Shown here piece after piece: positions 32,201 to 37,177 of a stretch of DNA of 37,177 bases. A program made the position numbers and the translations under genes. Source of the stretch: an uncultured Oscillibacter sp. (GTDB lineage: Bacteria > Bacillota > Clostridia > Oscillospirales > Oscillospiraceae); contig CAJUBX010000011.1 of the NCBI GenBank assembly GCA_910585165.1, positions 1 to 37,177 on the forward strand, given 5' to 3'. Numbering within the stretch: the first letter of the stretch is position 1; the number at the start of each line of letters is the position of its first letter. The notes beneath the pieces are model-generated. The model worked only from the letters and a program-made list of their open reading frames with translations. It ran no database searches and was not told the origin of the DNA.

Positions 32201-32218
32201 CGCCGCTTAGCGGGAAAC

Positions 32219-32247
32219 AGTATAGCACACCCGGGATAAATATGCAA
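32219..32247 (-). promoter_or_regulatory. sigma-A promoter of the OLE-oapA-dxs operon
   Basis: Minus strand -35 TTGCAT (32242-32247), a 17-bp spacer and -10 TATACT (32219-32224). Transcription would begin near 32211, just before the structured RNA. Confidence 0.85.
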
Positions 32248-32248
32248 G

Positions 32249-32261
32249 ATATACAGTATAT
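32249..32261. promoter_or_regulatory. 13-bp palindrome abutting the OLE promoter
   Basis: ATATACAGTATAT is a perfect 6-1-6 inverted repeat lying one base upstream of the -35 hexamer. It could be an operator or AT-rich activator site; the sequence alone does not say. Confidence 0.4.
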
Positions 32262-32282
32262 GAATTTTTTCTGAACGTCCCC

Positions 32283-32996
32283 TCAGCGGCCCCCGGCCTT
32301 CAGGGCCTTTACCTCCGCCGCCGTCAGATACCGCCACTTTCCCGGCGGCAGGGCCCCCAGCTCCAGCGTGTGCTCCCGCACCCGGCGCAGGCGCTTTACC
32401 TCCAGGCCGCAGGCGGCGCACATCCGGCGGACCTGGCGGTTCTTCCCCTGGTGGATGGTGACGGCCAGCACCGCCGTCTCCGCTCCCCGCCGGAGGGCCC
32501 CCGCCCGGGCGGGGCAGATGGGCTCCCCCTCCAGGTCCGTTATCCGGGACAAGCGCTCCGCCGCCCCCGTTACGGGGCCTTGGACCCAGACGTGGTACGT
32601 CTTCTCCACCTCCGCGCTGGGATGCGTCAGCCGCCGGGCCAGCTCTCCGTCGTTGGTCATCAGCAGCAGCCCCTCGGAGTCCAAATCCAGCCGCCCTACG
32701 GGATACACCCGGACGCCGCAGCCCTTTACCAGCTCCGCCACAGTCTTCCGGCCCTTCTCGTCCGAGAGGGTGGCCACATAGCCCCGGGGCTTGTTCAGCA
32801 AAAGATAGACCGGCTCCGCCTTGGCGGGCAGGAGCTTTCCATCCAGGCGGACCTCGTCCCGGTCCGGGTCGGCCTTATCCCCCAGGCGGGCCGCCTTCCC
32901 GTTTACCGTTACCCGGCCCGCCTCTATGTAGCCCTCCGCCGCCCGCCGGGAGCAGACCCCGGCGGCGGAGAGGAGCTTCTGCACTCGTTCTTCCAT
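32283..32996 (-). CDS. rluB: pseudouridine synthase, RsuA/RluB family
   Basis: Converts uridine to pseudouridine in rRNA, probably 23S. The 237-aa protein has an N-terminal S4 domain (MEERVQKLLSAAGVCSRR to about 60), then LNKPRGYV (67-74) and the catalytic aspartate D104 in GRLDLDSEGLLL. It also has the C-terminal GKNRQVRRM motif. AGGTGA serves as ribosome site and overlaps the dacF stop. It is the last gene of the scpA operon; no obvious terminator follows before the next promoter. Confidence 0.93.
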   Translation of the reverse strand: MEERVQKLLSAAGVCSRRAAEGYIEAGRVTVNGKAARLGDKADPDRDEVRLDGKLLPAKAEPVYLLLNKPRGYVATLSDEKGRKTVAELVKGCGVRVYPVGRLDLDSEGLLLMTNDGELARRLTHPSAEVEKTYHVWVQGPVTGAAERLSRITDLEGEPICPARAGALRRGAETAVLAVTIHQGKNRQVRRMCAACGLEVKRLRRVREHTLELGALPPGKWRYLTAAEVKALKAGGR

Positions 32997-33000
32997 CGCT

Positions 33001-34071
33001 TCACCTGTAATTCCGCAGCACCGCCATGGCGGACTCCGCCTTTGGAAGCAGCGTCTCCCCGCAGAGGAGGCCCACCCGGCCCACTTCCTTTCCGTTTAAG
33101 GAAAAGACAGCCTCCCCCACCCGGGTTCCCGCCCAAAGGGGCGCGGCCAGCTCCCGATCCAGCTCCACAGCGGTTTCCAGCGTCTCTCCCTGGGCCAGAG
33201 GCCAGGCAAAGCTGTCCGCCGCGATAAGGGGAATTCCGTCCTTCTCCGCCAGCTTGCAGCCCAGCTGGGCCAGCCGCTTTGCCGGATAGGCGGCAAAGCC
33301 GTAATCGTAAAGACTCTGGTGATCCGCCCAGTCGTTGCCGTCCTGGAGGGTCACGGCGATGAGCCGCTGGCCGCCGCGCTCCGCGCAGCTCACCAGCGTC
33401 CGGCCCGCCGCCCGGGTGTAGCCGGTTTTCAGCCCCAGGCAGCCGTCCATAAACTGCAAGAGCTTGTTGTGGTTGGTCATGGTCCGTCCGCCGACCGTCA
33501 CCGTCCGGGTGGAGGCGATACGGACCAGGGTCTCGTTCTTCATAGCCGCCCGGGCCAGCAGGGCCATGTCATAGGCGGTGGAGTAGTGCTCCCCGTCGTC
33601 CAGGCCGTTGGGGTTGGCGAAGGAGGAGTCCTCCATCCCCAGCTCCATGGCCGTCTCGTTCATCTGCTCCACAAAGCCCTTCACGCTGCCTCCCACGTGT
33701 TCCGCCACCGCCACGGCGGCGTCGTTCCCCGAGCACAGGAGCAGGCCGTAGAGCAGGGTCTCCAGGGTCAGCTCCTCCCCTTCCTTCAAATACATGGAGG
33801 AGCCCTCGGTATAGGCGGCCTCCCGGCTCACCTTCACCGTATCCGCCAGGTTTCCGTCCCGGAGAGCCACCAGGGCCGTCATGATTTTTGTAGTGCTGGC
33901 AATCAGCATCCGGTTTCCGGCGTTCCGCTCATAGAGCACCCGGCCGCTGTCCATGTCCATCAAAACGGCGGCGGAGGCGGAGACCTCCACCGCCTCCGCC
34001 CGGCCCGCCAGCAGGCAGGCCAGGGCCAAAAGCAGCACCCCGGCCCGCCGGAGGGGAAAAGATTTCGGCAA
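33001..34071 (-). CDS. dacF: D-alanyl-D-alanine carboxypeptidase (DacF type)
   Basis: Penicillin-binding protein that trims the terminal D-Ala of peptidoglycan stem peptides outside the membrane. The 356-aa protein has a signal peptide (MPKSFPLRRAGVLLLALACL, cleavage near AEA-VEV), SxxK as S59-T-T-K62, SGN (114-116) and KTG (215-217), then a C-terminal beta domain (PBP5_C). The start is TTG, with GGAG 9 bases upstream and in-frame stops just before it. The location next to sporulation gene ytfJ fits DacF-type enzymes, which act in spore formation. Confidence 0.94.
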   Translation of the reverse strand: MPKSFPLRRAGVLLLALACLLAGRAEAVEVSASAAVLMDMDSGRVLYERNAGNRMLIASTTKIMTALVALRDGNLADTVKVSREAAYTEGSSMYLKEGEELTLETLLYGLLLCSGNDAAVAVAEHVGGSVKGFVEQMNETAMELGMEDSSFANPNGLDDGEHYSTAYDMALLARAAMKNETLVRIASTRTVTVGGRTMTNHNKLLQFMDGCLGLKTGYTRAAGRTLVSCAERGGQRLIAVTLQDGNDWADHQSLYDYGFAAYPAKRLAQLGCKLAEKDGIPLIAADSFAWPLAQGETLETAVELDRELAAPLWAGTRVGEAVFSLNGKEVGRVGLLCGETLLPKAESAMAVLRNYR

Positions 34072-34120
34072 GCGTCATCACTCCGTTCCTCAGCAGTCAA
34101 GTGATGCTAGTATGCCCAGG

Positions 34121-34531
34121 TCAGACGGATTTTTGCTCCTTCTCCGCCTTTTTCTTGTCCAGAAATTTTTCCGCCTTGTCCATCAGGTCCGGCGCCATAT
34201 CCACAATGCGGTCCAGGGTGGACGCCGGAGGCACCGCCACCGGCAGAACCCGGGTCACGCCGTCCTTGATGACCAGGAAGGCCACAGGGTCGATTTTCAC
34301 CCCCGCGCCGCCTCCGCCGCCGAAGTTCTCCCCCTTCATGGATTTGCCGTAGTCCCCGCCGCCGCTGCCGACGCCGAAGCTGATGCGGGAAATGGGAATC
34401 AGGGTCACGCCGTCGGGGGTATGGATAGGCTGGCCCACAATCGTGTTGGTATCCGCCAGCTCGCGGACCTTCTCAATTGTGGAGCGCATCAGTTCGCTGA
34501 CCGGGTGCTTCTTATCCATCGTGTTGTCCAT
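34121..34531 (-). CDS. ytfJ: sporulation protein YtfJ (GerW family)
   Basis: Small protein of the YtfJ/GerW family, needed for normal spore germination in Bacillus. The 136-aa sequence has the family core: GQPIHTPDGVTLIPISRISFG, a Gly-rich segment with GENFGGGGGAG, then KIDPVAFLVI, and a Lys-rich C-terminus. AGGA lies 8 bases before the ATG. It sits between DUF2953 and dacF, the usual Clostridia order, and supports a spore-forming host. Confidence 0.93.
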   Translation of the reverse strand: MDNTMDKKHPVSELMRSTIEKVRELADTNTIVGQPIHTPDGVTLIPISRISFGVGSGGGDYGKSMKGENFGGGGGAGVKIDPVAFLVIKDGVTRVLPVAVPPASTLDRIVDMAPDLMDKAEKFLDKKKAEKEQKSV

Positions 34532-34623
34532 CTTATACGTCCTTTCTCAATATGATCGGATTTTATGAAAAGCGGTCTTAAACGCCTTGAATTCTGTTTT
34601 CCATCCGGCGGTTCGGCAGGCTC

Positions 34624-35322
34624 TCACGCGGCGGGATTCTCCGGCGGCGGTTCCTCCGCCTTCCCGGGAGGCGGGTTCTTGGGCTTTTTCTCCGGCTTCG
34701 GCGGCCGGGTTCTGCACCGCTTCCGCCAGCGCAGGAACCAGCCCAGGGCCGGGAAGGCCATGCCGAAGCCCACGGCCAGCAGCGTCCCGATGCGGAGGGT
34801 AATCCCCGCCTCCCCCTCTGCCGCCGCAGCGGAGGCGCTGAAATCCACATCCGTGTGAATATACGGGTCCCGGATATCCAGAAGGCTCTCCAGGAGGGGC
34901 ATTCCCGCCCATACGGCAGCCTGAAGCGTCCCGTAAGCCTGGGCTGCGGCGGCAGGGTCCTCCTGCCCCCCCAGCACCAGGGACAGCCGCAGGGGCTTTA
35001 CCCGGATTCCCCGGCGGGTCCGGCCGAGGGCCCGTTTCAGCGGCGGCAGCAGGGTTTGGAGCGCGTCCTTCCCATCCTCCAGGGTGAAGGAGAGCTCCGC
35101 CTTTCCTTTTTCTTTCTTCGGCTTTTTTTCCGGCTCCTTTTTTTGAGGCTTTCCGGCCTTGGGCTTTCCAGGCCTGGCGGGAAGGATATGTACCCGCAGC
35201 AATCCCAGCTTTGCGTCCAGGCGGAGCTTCCCCCCGCCGAAGGAGACCCAGGCCCCCACCCGGGTCCAGCACAGCAGGGCCGCCAGTAAAACGATACCCG
35301 CCAATATCCAAAGCCACGCCAT
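34624..35322 (-). CDS. DUF2953 domain membrane protein
   Basis: Function unknown; partner of YtfJ in many spore-formers. The 232-aa protein has an N-terminal TM (3-18), a Lys/Pro/Glu-rich linker (about 52-75), a soluble domain with ASLL/DIRDPYIHTDVDFS, a second TM (about 178-196) and a C-terminal Pro/Lys/Glu-rich tail. GGGAGG precedes the ATG by 8 bases. Family assignment is from this layout plus position between scpB and ytfJ. Confidence 0.82.
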   Translation of the reverse strand: MAWLWILAGIVLLAALLCWTRVGAWVSFGGGKLRLDAKLGLLRVHILPARPGKPKAGKPQKKEPEKKPKKEKGKAELSFTLEDGKDALQTLLPPLKRALGRTRRGIRVKPLRLSLVLGGQEDPAAAAQAYGTLQAAVWAGMPLLESLLDIRDPYIHTDVDFSASAAAAEGEAGITLRIGTLLAVGFGMAFPALGWFLRWRKRCRTRPPKPEKKPKNPPPGKAEEPPPENPAA

Positions 35323-35373
35323 AGGCGGCGCCTCCCTTCCTTCCGGTATTCTCCGCCGGAAAAACGCAGGTTC

Positions 35374-35979
35374 TTACTCCGTCTCCTCCCCGGAGGACAC
35401 AATCTCCCCGTTTTCCCCCAGGCGCATCTGGCCGCTGGCCTCCGGGTCCAGGGGGTCCTCCTCTTCGGAGGGCTCCGTCAGCTCCGGCAGGTCCTCCAGA
35501 CTGCTGAGGTGGAAGGCCCGGAGAAACTGCTTGGTGGTCCGGTACAGCCGGGGCCGCCCCGGCACCTGGAGCCGCCCGCATTCCTCGATCAATTCCCGGC
35601 TCAGCAGCAAACTCATGGTATAGGAACTGTCCACGCCCCGGATTTGGTCCACATAGGCCCGGGTCGTGGGCTGGTAGTAGGCGATGATGGTCAGGGCTTC
35701 CAGGGCCGGCTGGCTGAGCTTGGCGGGCTTTCGGACCTCCAGGGCCCGGTGCACCGCGCCGGCAAACTCCGGGGCGGAACACAGCTGCCAGCAGTCGTCC
35801 ATCTGAACCAGGCGGATGCCCCGCTGGTCAAAGGCATAGTGGTCGCCCAGGTCCTTCAGCGCCCGTTCCACGGCGGGCCGCGCCAGCTCCAGGGCGGCGC
35901 AGAGGCGCTTGACCTGCACCGGCTCGCCGGAGGCAAATAAAATTGCCTCCACGGCGGATTCGATTTCCTTTCTCTCCAT
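35374..35979 (-). CDS. scpB: segregation and condensation protein B
   Basis: Subunit of the SMC-ScpAB condensin that organises and separates chromosomes. The 201-aa protein has paired winged-helix domains: ERKEIESAVEAILFASGEPV at the N-terminus and QPALEALTIIAYYQPTTRA with IRGVDSS in the second domain, then an acidic C-terminal tail. The start MERKEIESA has GAGGAG about 7 bases upstream; the longer frame upstream overlaps scpA and is a shadow. The gene lies 11 bases after scpA. Confidence 0.95.
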   Translation of the reverse strand: MERKEIESAVEAILFASGEPVQVKRLCAALELARPAVERALKDLGDHYAFDQRGIRLVQMDDCWQLCSAPEFAGAVHRALEVRKPAKLSQPALEALTIIAYYQPTTRAYVDQIRGVDSSYTMSLLLSRELIEECGRLQVPGRPRLYRTTKQFLRAFHLSSLEDLPELTEPSEEEDPLDPEASGQMRLGENGEIVSSGEETE

Positions 35980-35990
35980 GGGCGTTCTCC

Positions 35991-36782
35991 TCAGTCCTCC
36001 GCCTGGGCGGAGAGATGTTCCGGCGGGTCTCCCACCTGGCGGACGGTGCACTCGCTCTCCGAGCCCGTCAATTGCAGCACGTGGGAACGGCAAAGCTCCA
36101 GCACCGCCAGGAAGGTAGCCACGATTTCACTGCGGCTCCGGCTCCCGTGAAAGAGCTGGAGAAAGCGGGTGACCGTTCCCTCCTTCAAGCGGCGCAGAAT
36201 ATCCAGGGCCTTCCGCTCCACGGGGTAGGGCTCGTGCCGGGCGATTTCCTGGAAGGCCGTCCTGGGCGGCGGCAGCTTCCGCTCCGCCCTCGCCTGGAGC
36301 TCCCGCATGGCCCGCAGCAGGTCCCGGGGCTGGTGTCCGTAGCGTATCTCCCCGGGCTCCAGGGGCTCCGGCCCACGGACGCAGATGCTGCGCCCGAACT
36401 CCCCCAAAGGGGCCAGCTTTTCCCCCATCGCCTTCACATAGGCATAGCTCTCTCCCCGGCGGCGCTCCTCCAGGGATTGAATCAGGGCCTCCATCTCGCT
36501 TTTGGCCTCCTCGTCCTCAATGGAGAGAAGCATCCGGGTTTTCAGGTAAACCAAATGGGAGGCCATGGCGGCAAACTCGCTGGCCACCTCCAGGTCCAGC
36601 TGCTGGCGGCGGTCCAGCCAGCTCAGGTACTGGCCGCAGATCAGGGAAATGGAGATGTCCTGAATCTCCATCTTGTTCTTTCCAAGCAAAAACAAAATCA
36701 GGTCCAGGGGGCCCTCAAAGTCCTGTAATTCCTCCGTTCGGGAGTGGACGACCTTTTCCAGTTTGAATACGGGACTGTCCAA
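35991..36782 (-). CDS. scpA: segregation and condensation protein A
   Basis: Kleisin subunit that bridges SMC heads and binds ScpB. The 263-aa protein has the kleisin N-terminal motif FEGPLDLILFLLGKNKMEIQD (about 22-43), ICGQYLSWLD, ASEFAAMASHLVYLKTRMLL, and a C-terminal winged helix (EIVATFLAVLELCRS). The start is TTG with AAAGGAGGGGG about 8 bases upstream. It is the first gene of the scpAB-DUF2953-ytfJ-dacF-rluB operon, with a consensus promoter about 110 bases upstream. Confidence 0.95.
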   Translation of the reverse strand: MDSPVFKLEKVVHSRTEELQDFEGPLDLILFLLGKNKMEIQDISISLICGQYLSWLDRRQQLDLEVASEFAAMASHLVYLKTRMLLSIEDEEAKSEMEALIQSLEERRRGESYAYVKAMGEKLAPLGEFGRSICVRGPEPLEPGEIRYGHQPRDLLRAMRELQARAERKLPPPRTAFQEIARHEPYPVERKALDILRRLKEGTVTRFLQLFHGSRSRSEIVATFLAVLELCRSHVLQLTGSESECTVRQVGDPPEHLSAQAED

Positions 36783-36899
36783 AAAGCCCCCTCCTTTTAC
36801 CGAGTGTCGGAATGCCCCCGTTCTCCATCAGAGGCAAAGCGTCAGCAAGGAGGGCAAGGCTGTCGAAGGCCATGCCCCTTCCCCTTTTGCGATTATTTT

Positions 36900-36928
36900 A
36901 TTATAGCAGTTCCCGGAAGAAAATACAA
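36900..36928 (-). promoter_or_regulatory. sigma-A promoter of the scpA operon
   Basis: Minus strand -35 TTGTAT (36923-36928), a 17-bp spacer ending in TGC and a perfect -10 TATAAT (36900-36905). The resulting leader to scpA is about 110 bases with no obvious structure. Confidence 0.85.
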
Positions 36929-36929
36929 G

Positions 36930-37177
36930 GGATAGCAACCCTAATCTCAGTGCAACAGCATTTACTTTTTAGGGAAGGAAAGGATATCGAGAAGGACAGC
37001 GGGGTCAAGAGCAGCTTTGAACATCAATCTTTTCTTGCTTAACCTGCCATATTGAGCTTGGGACACGAAAAACAAGGCCGTTTTAGGCAGGACATTCATG
37101 TTAAGTGGGGAATTATCCTTTCTAGACAGTGTCGTCAATAAATGAGGAGCCAAATAGCAATGCAACGAATTTGGACA
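36930..37177. other. AT-richer right edge, identity unknown
   Basis: Composition drops sharply against the GC-rich neighbours. On the minus strand a frame stays open from the edge to a TAA at 36962 (about 71 residues, with Leu/Lys-rich sequence such as QYGRLSKKRLMFKA), but it has no convincing start signal and resembles no family I know. It may be the end of a gene or mobile element that continues beyond the window. Confidence 0.35.

Noticed and set aside
34547..35782. 411-codon minus-strand frame across scpB and DUF2953
   Set aside because: Out-of-frame shadow, Gly/Pro/Arg-rich, overlapping two well-supported genes.

Overview
The window is GC-rich, densely packed and almost entirely protein-coding. 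It comes from an anaerobic, spore-forming Firmicute, most likely a gut Clostridia of the Oscillospiraceae type (Flavonifractor/Oscillibacter-like). This placement is an inference from several signs: Firmicutes operon orders (ecfA1-ecfA2-ecfT, tig-clpP-clpX-lon-engB, scpA-scpB-DUF2953-ytfJ-dacF-rluB, dxs-tlyA-nadK-argR-recN), strong GGAGG ribosome sites with frequent TTG starts, a tryptophan T-box, the sporulation protein YtfJ, and a TagO/MnaA pair.

Layout, left to right. (1) Positions 1-3425, minus strand: a promoter, a free-standing rRNA-methyltransferase-like gene and the ECF vitamin-transporter energising module ecfA1-ecfA2-ecfT, with ecfT cut by the window edge. (2) 3426-4020: intergenic, with a 161-bp palindromic MITE-like element and two tandem terminators. 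(3) 4021-10727, minus: the protein quality-control cluster tig, clpP, clpX, lon, engB. (4) 10826-17504, minus: a long run read from a good promoter, namely two signal peptidases, rbgA, a membrane protein, rnhB, yraN, thrC, a zinc-ribbon membrane protein and a metallophosphoesterase. (5) 17609-18165: a single GNAT acetyltransferase with its own promoter. (6) 18274-23080, plus strand, the only plus-strand block: a Trp T-box leader, then trpS, tagO, mnaA and a membrane-anchored LolA/RseB-like protein, ending in a bidirectional terminator. (7) 23085-29070, minus: dxs-linked genes tlyA, nadK, argR, a 57-aa membrane protein, recN and nth, then a terminator and an uncharacterised trio of small proteins. 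(8) 29072-32250, minus: a promoter, a roughly 650-nt structured noncoding RNA, its partner membrane-protein gene, and dxs. (9) 32283-36928, minus: promoter, scpA, scpB, DUF2953, ytfJ, dacF, rluB. (10) 36930-37177: AT-richer sequence of unknown origin.

The most notable element is the large noncoding RNA at about 31550-32200. Its length, its own consensus promoter, and its position directly upstream of a small multi-pass membrane protein and dxs-tlyA-nadK-argR-recN match the OLE RNA/OapA system known from Bacillus halodurans and relatives. Other points of interest are a T-box whose natural start codon opens a 4-codon ORF while trpS has its own promoter further down, a perfect 13-bp inverted repeat with a 9-bp spacer upstream of clpP, a repeated Lys/Arg-rich tail on trigger factor, and the trio of uncharacterised Pro/Gly-rich small proteins after nth.
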